From an uncultured Treponema sp. (GTDB lineage Bacteria > Spirochaetota > Spirochaetia > Treponematales > Treponemataceae): a stretch of DNA of 32,723 nucleotides. Numbering within the stretch: position 1 is the stretch's first letter; the number at the start of each line of letters is the position of its first letter. The notes under the pieces were generated by a model, which saw only the letters and a list, made by a program, of their open reading frames with translations, ran no database searches and was not told the DNA's origin. The stretch is from positions 1 through 32,723 of the forward strand of contig CAKUTI010000024.1 of the NCBI GenBank assembly GCA_934691925.1, read 5' to 3'. The position numbers and the translations under genes were made by a program. Shown piece by piece: positions 15,938-25,549 of the stretch.

Positions 15938-15971
15938 GCCGGTTCAGAGAGAAAAACTGAGCCGGCTTTTT
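15938..15971 (+). terminator. Rho-independent terminator of the helicase gene
   Basis: GCCGGTTCAG (15938-15947) pairs with CTGAGCCGGC (15957-15966), a 10-bp stem with one G-T pair. A run of five T and further T-rich sequence follow. Confidence 0.9.
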
Positions 15972-15987
15972 CATTTTTTATGTCTAA

Positions 15988-16016
15988 TTGAAACGCTGGA
16001 AAGTTATTATTATAAT
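15988..16016 (+). promoter_or_regulatory. Promoter of the smc operon
   Basis: TTGAAA (15988-15993) and TATAAT (16011-16016) are spaced by 17 bp, just after the helicase terminator. The start would be near 16023, about 23 nt before the GTG of smc. Confidence 0.8.
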
Positions 16017-16045
16017 AGTAAGACATCTAAAAATGAGGTTTCCTT

Positions 16046-19000
16046 GTGTTCTTAAAATATCTTGACATTTTCGGATTCAAATCTTTTGCCGACAAAACCC
16101 ACATCGAATTTGCAGACGGAATCACCGCCCTTTTGGGACCGAACGGCTGTGGAAAAAGCAACGTTGTTGACGCTGTAAAATGGGTTCTCGCAGAAAACAA
16201 GGCAAAAAATCTCCGCGCGGACACAATGGAATCGGTAATCTTCAACGGAACTGAAACCCGTCCGCCGCTCAACATTGCGGAAGTTACGCTCACAATCTCG
16301 AATGAGAACGGACTTTTGCCGCTCGAAGATTCTGAAATCGCAATCAAGCGAAGGCTTTACCGCTCAGGCGAATCTGAATATTACATCAACAACCGACAAG
16401 TCGGCCCGACAGAAATCAGACGGCTTTTCATGGACACTGGAGTCGGAAAAGCGGCCTATTCTGTAATGGAGCAGGGAAAAATCGACCAGATTTTGTCTTC
16501 AAAGCCGGAGGACAGACGCTATCTTTTTGAGGAAGCGGCAGGAATCTCGCGCTCAAAGGCGGAAGTTCTCGAGGCGGAACGCGAGCTTGAGAGGACAAGG
16601 CAGAATCTCGCACAGATTGAAGTCGCGCTCTCTGAAAACAAGCGAAGCTACGAGACTTTGAAAAGCCAGAGCGAAAAAACGACAAAATACAGAAAATTAA
16701 AGGAAGACATTTTCAACTACGAGCTTGACATTCAGCTTTTGAAGCTAAAGGATTTTGTCCAAACGCAGGCACGCGCAACGCAAAACAAGGAAGAAATCGC
16801 GTCAAAAAGAAATGCAGTTCAGGCTGAAATCGACGAAATCTTGAACACGCTCACCGAAAACTCGGACAAAATCAAAGAGCTTCAGTCAAAAATGGGCGAA
16901 ATGCAGATGGAGCTTGTGAAAATCCAGACCGAAAAGACAAACAAGCTCGACCAGCAGAAAATTTTGAACGAGCAGGCGCGCTCAATCCGCGAGAAAATCG
17001 GAACTCTTGAGCTAAAACAGCGTTCAATTCAAGAAAGAATCGACGACTTGAACGATGAAATCGGCGAGCAGGACGCGGACTTGCACTCAAAGTCAAAGCA
17101 GCTTGACGATGTACGGAAAAATATCACAAGCTTTACAGACAACATCGCAGTCTCGCAAAGCCAAATCACAGAAAACGACAAAAAAGCCGACGAAGGCGAA
17201 AATGAAATTCTTTCGCTTGACCAGGAACGCGCAAATTTCCAGAAACAGCTCGAGTCAATCACCGAGGACATTGTGACGGAACTCGACGCAAAGCTCAAAG
17301 ATTCAGGATTCTCGTCTGCGGCAAGCAAGCAGGCAAAAGAAGAGCTTGACGAGAAAGTCAGCAAGCTGAAAATCTTCGCGGAAGGCCGGCGGAACATCTT
17401 CGCGGACTACGCTTCGCTAAAAGGACATTCCGAAAGCGAAAGCGAGACTTTTTCAAAAGATGCAATCAAGGCTTTGGACGAGGTTGTGAATCTGGTCGGA
17501 GAAATTCAGAATTCTGTTGAGACTTATTCAAAAACAGTTCCGGCATTTATCGATGATTTTTTGTCTCCTGAGGGAATCATCACAAAAAAAAGAAGCATCG
17601 ACCGCGCAATCTCCGAGAATATGCAGAAAATCGCGACAATCCGGGAAAGAATCAGCGGCTATAAGGCGGAAAACACAAATCTCATCTCGAAAATCAACGA
17701 GTACAAGGAGACTTTGGGAAAACTCCGCGTAAGCGAAGCGCAGATGCAGCAGCAGATTTTCAACGCGAAGCAGACCGCTGAGCTTTTAAAGCGAAATCTT
17801 ACAAGCGAGCAGAATTCGCTCAAGCAGAACGAGGAAGAGCTTTACAACGAGCAGCGGAACCAGGAAGACTTGGACGAGCGTGTTGAAGACCTGCAGAGCG
17901 CGCTTTCAGTGATTGAAAAGCGCGGCCAGGAATGCGCAGACAAGATGAACGAGCTTGACACAGAAATCAAGCAGCGAAACACAAGCGATTCCGGCAAGAA
18001 AAACGCGCTTGAAAAAAAACGCGAGGAGCAGCAAAAATATCAGGCGCAGTACGAAAAGCTCACGCTCGACCTCGTGACAAGCGAAAACGACATCAGAAAC
18101 ATAAAGCAGAATTTTCAGGAGACGCACAGCCGCGACTTGATGGAATTTGAAGAGAGAATGTACAAAATCACAGTTCCGTCGCCTGTTCTCCGTGAAAAAC
18201 TTTCGGAAGCTAGAAAATCTCTCGCCGACTTGGGACAAGTGAACCTGATGGCGCCAGAGCAGTTTACCGAACAGAAAGAACGATACGAAAAGCTCCAGTC
18301 GAGCTACGACGACACAAACAAGTCTCTCGAGAATCTTCTTCGCGTTTCTGAGGAAATCAAGTCAAAATCGACAGAAATGTTTGTTTCAACCTACAACAAA
18401 ATCAAGAAAAATTTCCACAATATGTTCCGAAGACTTTTCGGAGGCGGACGAGGAGAGCTTCGCCTGACCGACCCTCAGAATGTTCTGACATCTGGAGTTG
18501 ACATTTACGCAGAGCCTCCTGGAAAAAAGCTCCAGAACATCGCGCTTTTGTCCGGCGGCGAAAAGACAATGACAGCCGTCGCGCTTTTGTTTGCGACTTA
18601 TCAAGTCCGGCCTTCTCCGTTCTGTCTTCTTGACGAGATTGACGCGGCTCTTGACGACAAAAACGTTACAAGCCTCGTTGCGGCTTTAAGGCAGTTCGCA
18701 AAGCTTTCCCAGTACATCGTAATCACCCACAACAAAAAAACTGTTATGGGCGCAAGCACAATGCTCGGAGTTACGATGCAGGAATCAGGCGTGAGCAAAA
18801 TCATCCAGATTCGTCTTGATGAGGACATCGACAAAATTCCTTCTTATGACGAGAAGGACGACTTTGTTGATGAGGATGTCGCGCCGGAGGAAAATGTCGT
18901 GATTCCGCCGCGGCCGCCAAAGCGGATTCACAATCCTGACGGAACTGTAACCGACCCGGTTATTGTCCAGCACGAAAAAGAAGTAAAAGAGCAGAAGCGT

Positions 19001-19117
19001 CTTGAACGCGAAAAAGCGAAAGCTGAAAAGGAAGCGGCAAAACTTGCATCTGAGAAGCAGGCGAATCAAGAGGATTCTGCTTCAGGCGAAAAAGAATCTG
19101 AGAACGCGGAACTTTAG
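16046..19117 (+). CDS. smc: SMC-type chromosome segregation ATPase, apparently lacking a canonical hinge
   Basis: The 1023-aa protein has an ABC-type head split between its ends: Walker A GPNGCGKSN (31-39), signature LSGGEKTMTAVALLF (about 835), Walker B CLLDEIDAALDD (about 862) and H-loop VITHNKKT (about 891). Heptad-rich coils occupy about 165-430 and 520-750. The middle (about 440-515, from GRRNIFADYASLKG) shows none of the usual Gly-rich hinge motifs. Walker A to signature is about 800 residues, clearly less than in full-size bacterial SMCs. A charged tail (about 925-1023) ends the protein. GTG 16046 is the only start that includes MFLKYLDIFGFKSF, with GAGG upstream (16035-16038). SMCs organise and segregate chromosomes; scpA and scpB are not nearby. 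Confidence 0.9.
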   Translation: MFLKYLDIFGFKSFADKTHIEFADGITALLGPNGCGKSNVVDAVKWVLAENKAKNLRADTMESVIFNGTETRPPLNIAEVTLTISNENGLLPLEDSEIAIKRRLYRSGESEYYINNRQVGPTEIRRLFMDTGVGKAAYSVMEQGKIDQILSSKPEDRRYLFEEAAGISRSKAEVLEAERELERTRQNLAQIEVALSENKRSYETLKSQSEKTTKYRKLKEDIFNYELDIQLLKLKDFVQTQARATQNKEEIASKRNAVQAEIDEILNTLTENSDKIKELQSKMGEMQMELVKIQTEKTNKLDQQKILNEQARSIREKIGTLELKQRSIQERIDDLNDEIGEQDADLHSKSKQLDDVRKNITSFTDNIAVSQSQITENDKKADEGENEILSLDQERANFQKQLESITEDIVTELDAKLKDSGFSSAASKQAKEELDEKVSKLKIFAEGRRNIFADYASLKGHSESESETFSKDAIKALDEVVNLVGEIQNSVETYSKTVPAFIDDFLSPEGIITKKRSIDRAISENMQKIATIRERISGYKAENTNLISKINEYKETLGKLRVSEAQMQQQIFNAKQTAELLKRNLTSEQNSLKQNEEELYNEQRNQEDLDERVEDLQSALSVIEKRGQECADKMNELDTEIKQRNTSDSGKKNALEKKREEQQKYQAQYEKLTLDLVTSENDIRNIKQNFQETHSRDLMEFEERMYKITVPSPVLREKLSEARKSLADLGQVNLMAPEQFTEQKERYEKLQSSYDDTNKSLENLLRVSEEIKSKSTEMFVSTYNKIKKNFHNMFRRLFGGGRGELRLTDPQNVLTSGVDIYAEPPGKKLQNIALLSGGEKTMTAVALLFATYQVRPSPFCLLDEIDAALDDKNVTSLVAALRQFAKLSQYIVITHNKKTVMGASTMLGVTMQESGVSKIIQIRLDEDIDKIPSYDEKDDFVDEDVAPEENVVIPPRPPKRIHNPDGTVTDPVIVQHEKEVKEQKRLEREKAKAEKEAAKLASEKQANQEDSASGEKESENAEL

Positions 19118-19149
19118 TCGGCGAAAAAAACAGAAAGGACGGCGAAAAA

Positions 19150-19527
19150 ATGAATTTTGATGAAATAAAAGACGCTATAAGCGATTTTTCACCGCGCGAT
19201 TTTGCGCAGAAAAAGCCGTTCACGTTCGCCTTAATTTGCTTTCTGATGGCTTTGTTCATCGCGGGGCTTGCCGTGCTTCTGATTCAGACTTCGCCGGAAA
19301 AAAAATCCGAGACCGCCGCGCCAGAGCATTTTGAGGCAGACGCTCCAATCCTGATTCCAGACGCGCCGCAGATTGAAAAAGATTACTATCCTTCGAGAAT
19401 AACTGAAAACCAGTGGCAAAAAGATGAAGTTGACAAGTGGTTCACCTATCCTGACGAAGACGTTATGAAAGACTTGGCTGAATCAAACGACAAAATTGTC
19501 AAAGACATTATAGGAGCTGCACCTTGA
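19150..19527 (+). CDS. Small single-pass membrane protein, function unknown
   Basis: 125 residues: a short cytoplasmic start (MNFDEIKDAISDFSPRDFAQ), one strong transmembrane helix (about 24-46, FTFALICFLMALFIAGLAVLL) and an acidic, Pro-rich outside segment with no recognisable domain. AAGGA upstream supports the ATG. Its stop overlaps the TTG start of the next gene (TTGA), so the two are probably co-translated and may work together at the envelope. I do not recognise the family. Confidence 0.8.
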   Translation: MNFDEIKDAISDFSPRDFAQKKPFTFALICFLMALFIAGLAVLLIQTSPEKKSETAAPEHFEADAPILIPDAPQIEKDYYPSRITENQWQKDEVDKWFTYPDEDVMKDLAESNDKIVKDIIGAAP

Positions 19528-21269
19528 TAAAAAAACATTTTCTTGTTTTCGCTGCGATTGCGGCAATTTTCACAGTTTCATGCGCCTCAACACCGACTTC
19601 CGTGCAAAAAGGAGATGCGATTCAGAATCTTGAAGAAAAATCGGAAGATTCAGATTCGATTTTAAAAAACAACGATAATAAAAATTCCGAAACAGAAAAC
19701 AATCCGCAAAATGATTTTCAGGCAACCGAGGAAAACGTAAAATCTGGCGAAAACGAATTTGAAAAAGTTGCAGAAGAAGACTTGCCTTTTGAAAAGCAAA
19801 GCGAGAACGCACCGCTGGAAGCAGAGCCGAAAATTTTCGCTGAACCTAATGTGATTGACATTTCAGAAGAGCCAGAATTCTTTGAAGAAAATCAGGCAAA
19901 TTCTGAAAACGAAAGCGAAAACAAAAATCCGCAAAACGAAGAATCGGAAATCGAAAAACCTGGAGAAAATTCCGCAGAATCTGCACAAGCTGCAGCACAA
20001 GCTGCAAATGCAAACGAAAACAAAAATTCTGATGAAACAAGCGCAACAATAACAGAAGAAACTTCTGAAACAGACCAAGATTCAAATGGAACAGGCAACG
20101 AGAATAACGGAGCTGAAACTGCCATAAAAGAAGATTCGGAAGCAGAAAATCAAAAATCAGGCGAAAATAAAGATTTGCCTTCGTCTGAAAAACAAGCAGA
20201 TGAAGAAAAACCGGGGCAAAATTCGGATTCTGAAAAAATCGTTCCGTCAAGAAAAGTCACGATAAAGCGGAATCAGAATCTTTGCGTTGTTTATCCAGGA
20301 AACGGCTGGATTTACATCGGCGAGGAAAAAACGCCTGCCCTGCTCACCTATTTTGGACGCATGACTGATTCTTCAAGAACAACTTTCACACTGCGTTCAG
20401 GCAACGCGGGCGAGACTTTTCTGCATTTTTACAAAAACGACGCGCTCACAGGAAAAACAATCGATGACTATCTTCTGGTGACTGTTGAAGACAAAATCGC
20501 AAGTCCGGAAGAAAAAACGATTGCTCCGTCATACGCAGAGATTGTTCCGCCGCAGTTCCAGAAAAGACAGAATGGAATTTCGATTAAAAATGAAAAAACT
20601 GACATCAAAAACGATGAATTCGAAAACTCATCAGCCTCAGACAAAAATCAGATTCTAAAAGACAACAAGACAAACGCACAGGAATCTGAAAATCTGGAAA
20701 ATGGAAATTCAGGCGAAAAATCGTATATACAAAATCCGAGAGAAAACAGAGAAAATCAGAATTTTTTGAGCAACGATGTGAAAACGCTTGTCTCAACGCC
20801 AGAAAATCAGCCTCCGCAAAAAAACGCGACTTCAAGCGTCAGCGGAAATCTTTATCAAAATCAAAAAAATGATTCAAAAAAATCAAATCCTAGAGACGAG
20901 AATTCTTCACTTTCAAACGAAAACGAGACGCAGGAAAATTTCGTTTTGGAGCCGGAAGTTCAAATGGCAGACGAGGAAAACGAATCGGGCGAGGAGCTTC
21001 TTGAAAAGGCAAAATCGCTTTTTGACGAGAAAAAATACGCGGAATCGCTTGAATTCTGCCTTGACTGCATAAACAGCTCAAACGAGAACCTTGACGGGGC
21101 TTACTATCTTTTGGGGCAGATTTACGAGGCTGAATCTCCTGTGAAAAACATAAGAAACGCCCTTGACGCTTACACAGAAGTCACAAAAAACTTTCCGCTA
21201 AGCAAACTCTGGCAAAAAGCGAAAGAGCGGAGCGTCTATCTCAAAAGATTCTACATCGACATAAGATAA
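19524..21269 (+). CDS. Lipoprotein with long Glu/Asn-rich region and TPR-like C-terminus
   Basis: The TTG start overlaps the previous stop and gives a clean lipoprotein signal: MIKKHFLVFAAIAAIF followed by TVSC with Cys20 as lipid site. Residues 30-250 are low complexity (Glu, Asn, Ser, Lys), likely an extended spacer. A beta-rich block follows (about 250-335, with VTIKRNQNLCVVYPGNGW and TTFTLRSGNAGETFLHFY). Another disordered stretch leads to a C-terminal TPR-like domain (about 490-581: AKSLFDEKKYAESLEFCLD, AYYLLGQIYEAE, ALDAYTEVTKNFPLS). The end resembles tetratricopeptide lipoproteins of outer-membrane assembly, but the resemblance is general. I infer a periplasm-facing, lipid-anchored scaffold. 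Confidence 0.82.
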   Translation: MIKKHFLVFAAIAAIFTVSCASTPTSVQKGDAIQNLEEKSEDSDSILKNNDNKNSETENNPQNDFQATEENVKSGENEFEKVAEEDLPFEKQSENAPLEAEPKIFAEPNVIDISEEPEFFEENQANSENESENKNPQNEESEIEKPGENSAESAQAAAQAANANENKNSDETSATITEETSETDQDSNGTGNENNGAETAIKEDSEAENQKSGENKDLPSSEKQADEEKPGQNSDSEKIVPSRKVTIKRNQNLCVVYPGNGWIYIGEEKTPALLTYFGRMTDSSRTTFTLRSGNAGETFLHFYKNDALTGKTIDDYLLVTVEDKIASPEEKTIAPSYAEIVPPQFQKRQNGISIKNEKTDIKNDEFENSSASDKNQILKDNKTNAQESENLENGNSGEKSYIQNPRENRENQNFLSNDVKTLVSTPENQPPQKNATSSVSGNLYQNQKNDSKKSNPRDENSSLSNENETQENFVLEPEVQMADEENESGEELLEKAKSLFDEKKYAESLEFCLDCINSSNENLDGAYYLLGQIYEAESPVKNIRNALDAYTEVTKNFPLSKLWQKAKERSVYLKRFYIDIR

Positions 21270-21360
21270 ATTTACACAAAATGGATTTTTCGCCTGAAAA
21301 AAACAGACAAAAACACGAAAAAAATCGCAACAAGCACAAAAATAAAATTGGAGGTTTCTA

Positions 21361-22092
21361 ATGAAAAAAACACTTGAAATCGGGCTTGCGCTCTTGCTTG
21401 CTTTGGCTTTTTCATCCTGCTCGGTAAAGCAGATGAGCTATGCACAGAGGACAGTTGAAGTTTCAGGAACTGGAACCGTAACGATTGAAGCCGACACAGC
21501 GACAATCCGGGCGGCAGTTGTGACACGCGCGAATGACGTTCAGGAGGCGGCATCGCAGAACGCGGAAAAAATGAATGCGATTCAGTCCGCGCTGAAAGAA
21601 AACGGAATCAAGGCGGAAGACATCTCCACGGAAAATTTCTACGTTTATCAGGAGACAAAATACAATTCTAAAACGCAGGAAAGCGTTCCCGGAGACTACA
21701 AAGTCACAAACCAGATTATCGTTTCTGTAAAAGACATCACAAAAATCGGGAAAACTGTCGATGTCTGCCTGAAAAACGGCGCGAATTCGCTCTCTTCAAT
21801 CACTTACGGAGTCACAAACCCTGAAACTGCGGAAAAACAGGCAAGAACGCTCGCAATCAAGCAGGCGGAATCAAACGCGAATCTTCTTGCAGGAGCAAGC
21901 GGAGCCGAGCTTGGACGCGTTCTCCAGATTAAGGAGACTTCACGGCCGCTTCCAGTCAACAATTATATGAAAGCAATGGCGGCATCTGACGCTGCGGTGG
22001 AGGAATCTTTCTCAAACGAGCAGGCGACGACAATCTCAAACGCCAAAAGCGTGATTACCGTAAATGTAAATGCGGTTTATCAGTTGCGGTAA
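21361..22092 (+). CDS. SIMPL-domain (DUF541) lipoprotein
   Basis: 243 residues. A signal peptide with relaxed lipobox (FSSC, Cys20) precedes a SIMPL domain: TVEVSGTGTVTIEADTATIR, IQSALKENGIKAEDISTENF, KVTNQIIVSVKDI, then AIKQAESNANLLAGASG. SIMPL proteins are exported and linked to envelope stress in other bacteria; their molecular role is not settled. A strong GGAGG (21350-21354) sits six bases before the ATG. It lies in the smc-to-permease run of co-directional genes, 91 bp after the lipoprotein gene. Confidence 0.9.
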   Translation: MKKTLEIGLALLLALAFSSCSVKQMSYAQRTVEVSGTGTVTIEADTATIRAAVVTRANDVQEAASQNAEKMNAIQSALKENGIKAEDISTENFYVYQETKYNSKTQESVPGDYKVTNQIIVSVKDITKIGKTVDVCLKNGANSLSSITYGVTNPETAEKQARTLAIKQAESNANLLAGASGAELGRVLQIKETSRPLPVNNYMKAMAASDAAVEESFSNEQATTISNAKSVITVNVNAVYQLR

Positions 22093-22131
22093 ATATTTCA
22101 AAAGACTAAAATACAAAAAGAGGATATTAAA

Positions 22132-23460
22132 ATGCTTGACTACAGATTTATCAAAGAACATCTTGATGAAGTAAAAAAGAATATTTCAGACAGAAATATG
22201 GTCGCAGATGCGGACTTGGTTGTAAAACTTTTTGACGAGCGCACAGCTCTTACAACAAAGCTCCAGACTTTGCAGCAGCAGAGAAATGACAACGCAAAGT
22301 CAATGAAACAGAAGCTCGATGCAGAGACACGCGCAAAATACGTTGAGGAAGGAAAGAAAATCAAGGAAGATGTCGCAAAAGCTGAAAAAGAGCTTGCGGA
22401 AGTTGAAGAGCGGCTTGATGTTGAAGGAAGAAAAATTCCTAATATGCACCACCCTGACACTCCAATCGGAAAGCTTGACACAGAAAACCTTGAAGTAAAA
22501 AAAGTCGGAACTCCAAGAAAATTCGATTTTCAGCCGAAAGACCATGTTCAGCTTGGTGAAGAGCTTGGAATCTTGGATTTTGAGCGCGGAACAAAGGTTT
22601 CAGGCCCGAAATTCTACTATCTTAAAAATGAGGCTGTTTTCCTCGAGGAAGCGCTCATCATGTACGCCTTGAATATTTTGAGGAAGCACGGATTCACACA
22701 CTTTATCACGCCTGATGTTGCAAAGCAGGAAATTCTGCAGGGAATCGGCTTCAATCCGCGAGGAAACGAGTCCAACGTTTACTGCATCGAGGACGAGGGA
22801 ACTTGCCTTGTCGCTACTGCTGAAATCACGCTCGGCGGCTATCATTCAGGAGAAATCTTGGACAAGTCTGCCCTCCCGCTTTTCTACTGCGGACTTTCAC
22901 ACTGCTTCAGACGCGAGGCAGGCGGCGCAGGCCAGTTCTCAAAGGGACTTTACCGCGTTCATCAGTTCGACAAAGTTGAAATGTTCGTTTATTGTCTTCC
23001 TGACCAGTCAAACGAGCTTCATGAAAAGCTCCGCCTTATCGAAGAGGAAATTTTCACAGGACTTGGAATTCCGTTCCATGTTGTTGACACTTGCACAGGC
23101 GACTTGGGCGCTCCAGCGTATAGAAAATGGGACTTGGAAGCGTGGATGCCAGGACGTGCGAACGCAGATCATCCTGAAGGCGACTACGGCGAAGTCACAT
23201 CAACTTCAAACTGCACAGACTATCAGGCACGCCGCTTGAACGTGAAATACCACGATGACGATGGAAAAAACAAGTATGTCCACATGCTCAACGGAACTGC
23301 AATCGCTGTAGGCCGCGCAATGCTCGCAATTTTGGAGAACTACCAGAATGCGGACGGCTCAGTGACAATTCCTGAGGCTCTCGTTCCTTACTGCGGGTTC
23401 GACAAAATCGAGCCTAAAAAAGACTTCAAAGACCCGGTTTATCACCCAGCAAAAAAATAA
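22132..23460 (+). CDS. serS: Seryl-tRNA synthetase
   Basis: 442 residues, normal family length. It charges tRNA-Ser with serine. The N-terminal antiparallel coiled coil that grips the tRNA covers about 1-105 (MLDYRFIKEHLDEVKKNI, RKIPNMHHPDTPIG). The class II core has motif 2 (CFRREAGGAG..GLYRVHQFDKVEMF, about 258-283), the TSTSNCTDYQARRL segment, and motif 3 (NGTAIAVGRAMLAILE, about 386-401). AGAGG upstream fits as ribosome-binding site. It lies 39 bp after the SIMPL gene and 32 bp before the permease, so co-transcription is likely. Confidence 0.96.
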   Translation: MLDYRFIKEHLDEVKKNISDRNMVADADLVVKLFDERTALTTKLQTLQQQRNDNAKSMKQKLDAETRAKYVEEGKKIKEDVAKAEKELAEVEERLDVEGRKIPNMHHPDTPIGKLDTENLEVKKVGTPRKFDFQPKDHVQLGEELGILDFERGTKVSGPKFYYLKNEAVFLEEALIMYALNILRKHGFTHFITPDVAKQEILQGIGFNPRGNESNVYCIEDEGTCLVATAEITLGGYHSGEILDKSALPLFYCGLSHCFRREAGGAGQFSKGLYRVHQFDKVEMFVYCLPDQSNELHEKLRLIEEEIFTGLGIPFHVVDTCTGDLGAPAYRKWDLEAWMPGRANADHPEGDYGEVTSTSNCTDYQARRLNVKYHDDDGKNKYVHMLNGTAIAVGRAMLAILENYQNADGSVTIPEALVPYCGFDKIEPKKDFKDPVYHPAKK

Positions 23461-23492
23461 TTTCAATAAAAAATACAACGAAAGGATTTTAG

Positions 23493-24578
23493 ATGACAGG
23501 TTTTGACAGCAAATTCTCAAAAGCGATTTTTTTCATCTTGCTTTTCTTTGCGATTGTGCTTCTCTGCGCAGTCCTCAAAGTTATGGATTCGTTCTTCAAG
23601 CCTGTCATCCTTTCGGTTCTTCTCTCATTCGCTTTTTATCCTTCAATAAAGCGGCTGAATGTCGTGCTGAAGTTTCCGTGGTGGCTTGCCACAGTAATCG
23701 TCTACTTTTTTTCTCTGATTGTCGTTTTTCTTGCGATAAATCTCGTTACAGCAAGCTTCAAGTCGATTGTAGATGCGATTCCGCGCTATCAGGAAAGATT
23801 TCAGAACATTCAGAACGCAGTCAGAATCGCTATTGAGTCGCATCCAGACTCGAAATTTTATGCGATTCTCAATTTTGACAAGGATGAGTCGCTTTTTGAG
23901 AATCTTAACAACACTTTCAACATTCTTGAATACATTCAGCGGCTTGCGGTCGGATTCACAAGCTCAGTAGTGAGCTTTATGAAGACTTTTTTTCTTGTAG
24001 TGCTGCTTTCCGTCTTTTTTCTCGCCGAGCTGAAGATGATGCGCACAAAAATAAGCCTCGCTTTCAACTCGGAAGACAAGACTCGAGTCTACAAAATGGT
24101 CCAGAACATAATCGCCGATGTTACGCACTTTATATCGATAAAATTCGTGATTTCGTTCTTCACAGGATTTCTCGTCTTTCTGCTCTGCTTTTTTATGAAT
24201 CTTGACTTTCCGCTTGTCTGGGCGTTTATCGCATTCTGCCTGAATTTCATTCCGACATTCGGCTCAATAATCTCATGCGCAGTCACAACGCTTTTCGCGC
24301 TGATTCAGTTCTATCCGTCAATTTTCACGGTGTTTGTCGTCGCGTTCTTTATGGTTCTGATAAATTTTGTTCTCGGAAACGTGATTGAGCCGAAAATCGA
24401 GGGAAAAAATCTTGGAATTTCACCGTTTGTGATTCTCGTGAGCCTGTCATTTTTCGGCTGGATCTGGGGAATTTTGGGAATGTTCCTCGCCGTGCCTTTC
24501 ATGGTGATAGTAAAAATTGTCTGCGAGAACATCTCGTACTTAAAGCCGATTGCAGTTTTTATCGGAAGCAAGTCCTGA
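23493..24578 (+). CDS. AI-2E family membrane permease
   Basis: 361 residues with about eight hydrophobic segments. The N-terminal pair (AIFFILLFFAIVLLCAVLKV, PVILSVLLSFAFYPSIKRL) is followed by a soluble stretch (about 95-150). The conserved C-terminal core has AFIAFCLNFIPTFGSIISCA and GNVIEPKIEGKNLGISPFVI and ends in a glycine-rich helix (FFGWIWGILGMFLAVPF). Family members include autoinducer-2 exporters and Na+/H+ antiporters, so the name does not fix the substrate. GAAAGGA precedes the ATG. It is the last gene of the run, convergent with the minus-strand gene at 24608. Only a weak A/T-rich dyad lies between them. Confidence 0.92.
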   Translation: MTGFDSKFSKAIFFILLFFAIVLLCAVLKVMDSFFKPVILSVLLSFAFYPSIKRLNVVLKFPWWLATVIVYFFSLIVVFLAINLVTASFKSIVDAIPRYQERFQNIQNAVRIAIESHPDSKFYAILNFDKDESLFENLNNTFNILEYIQRLAVGFTSSVVSFMKTFFLVVLLSVFFLAELKMMRTKISLAFNSEDKTRVYKMVQNIIADVTHFISIKFVISFFTGFLVFLLCFFMNLDFPLVWAFIAFCLNFIPTFGSIISCAVTTLFALIQFYPSIFTVFVVAFFMVLINFVLGNVIEPKIEGKNLGISPFVILVSLSFFGWIWGILGMFLAVPFMVIVKIVCENISYLKPIAVFIGSKS

Positions 24579-24607
24579 CAGATTTTTTGAAATTTTAAGA
24601 AAAAACG

Positions 24608-25549
24608 CTAGCGGCTCATCATCTCGCCTAAAAAACGCTTGTCTTCCGCTTTTATCTCCGAAATCAAGGCGAAAGCGCAAAGCCTCGTTCCCTCCTGATT
24701 TGAAAAAACATCTTCCACTGTAAAAACCAAATCGACAACGCGCTTTTTCAATGGCGGCGGAAGCGGAAACGAAAGCGAAAAGCTGTAGCTTTTTCCGTCC
24801 GACAAAATCATATCTTCCTTTTCAGATGCGAACAAGACTCTCTCGTCGTCAAGATAAATCAGCGCGGGCGTTTTTTTTCTGCCCTGAATCGCTTCAATTC
24901 CGTTTTTTTTATCACGGAGAAGATATTTTCCGGCTTGAATCAGGAAAAGCCCGTTTCCAAAAGATTTTTTGTCTTTTTTAGACTCTAAAAAAAGCTTTGA
25001 AATCCAGATTTTTATCCTTGAATTTAAATCCTCATCGGAAGAATCAAATTTCGGGGTGGCAAAAAGCTTAAAATCATCATCGAAAGTGCAATTTATCGGA
25101 ATATTTCTTTTTCCAGACGATTTTCCAAGCGCGCCGCAGTCATAAAAAATCACCGCTGAAATTTCGCCTGAATTTTCACTTTTTTCTTCTACTGAATAGA
25201 AATCATCAGGAAGAACGACAAAGAAAGAATTCTCGCGTGAGGCGATTTTCGACGCAAAGCAAAGACCAAGAGAATTAAAGTAAAAGCTGACAAGAATTTT
25301 CTTTTTTAGAAAAGGCTTTAAAAGCAGTTCGGAGACATTGCCGCTTTCAGCAGCGCAAATTTTCAAGAGATGATTTTCAACGTATTTTTTCTGATTTTGA
25401 ATATCAGTGAAAATTCTCACAGAATTTTCGGATTTTTCATTTTCCGAATCGCCTTCAGCAAATTCCGAAATTTCAAGCTCGCGTTTTTCGTCAGCAAGAT
25501 ATTTTTTTATAAAATCGCTTTCGATTCCTGAAAATTTCTGCCGGCTCAT
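24608..25549 (-). CDS. Conserved-looking cytoplasmic protein, possibly PilZ-like
   Basis: 313 residues without signal or membrane helix; Ser, Lys and Glu rich. I do not recognise it firmly. A segment around 80-120 (LLLKPFLKKKILVSFYFNSL, FVVLPDDFYSVEE) has the look of a YcgR/PilZ-type beta barrel. The end (about 265-305, KKRVVDLVFTVEDVF and RLCAFALISEIKAEDKRFLG) resembles the closing part of PilZ domains. The RxxxR and D/NxSxxG motifs needed for c-di-GMP binding are not evident, so this is only a lead. Its ATG overlaps the stop of the upstream lipoprotein gene (ATGA), indicating coupled translation. Confidence 0.75.
   Translation of the reverse strand: MSRQKFSGIESDFIKKYLADEKRELEISEFAEGDSENEKSENSVRIFTDIQNQKKYVENHLLKICAAESGNVSELLLKPFLKKKILVSFYFNSLGLCFASKIASRENSFFVVLPDDFYSVEEKSENSGEISAVIFYDCGALGKSSGKRNIPINCTFDDDFKLFATPKFDSSDEDLNSRIKIWISKLFLESKKDKKSFGNGLFLIQAGKYLLRDKKNGIEAIQGRKKTPALIYLDDERVLFASEKEDMILSDGKSYSFSLSFPLPPPLKKRVVDLVFTVEDVFSNQEGTRLCAFALISEIKAEDKRFLGEMMSR

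Noticed and set aside
21281..21361. 26-codon Lys-rich frame whose stop overlaps the SIMPL start (TAATG)
   Set aside because: It has no ribosome-binding site of its own, its composition simply reflects A-rich DNA, and it contains the GGAGG that serves the next gene.
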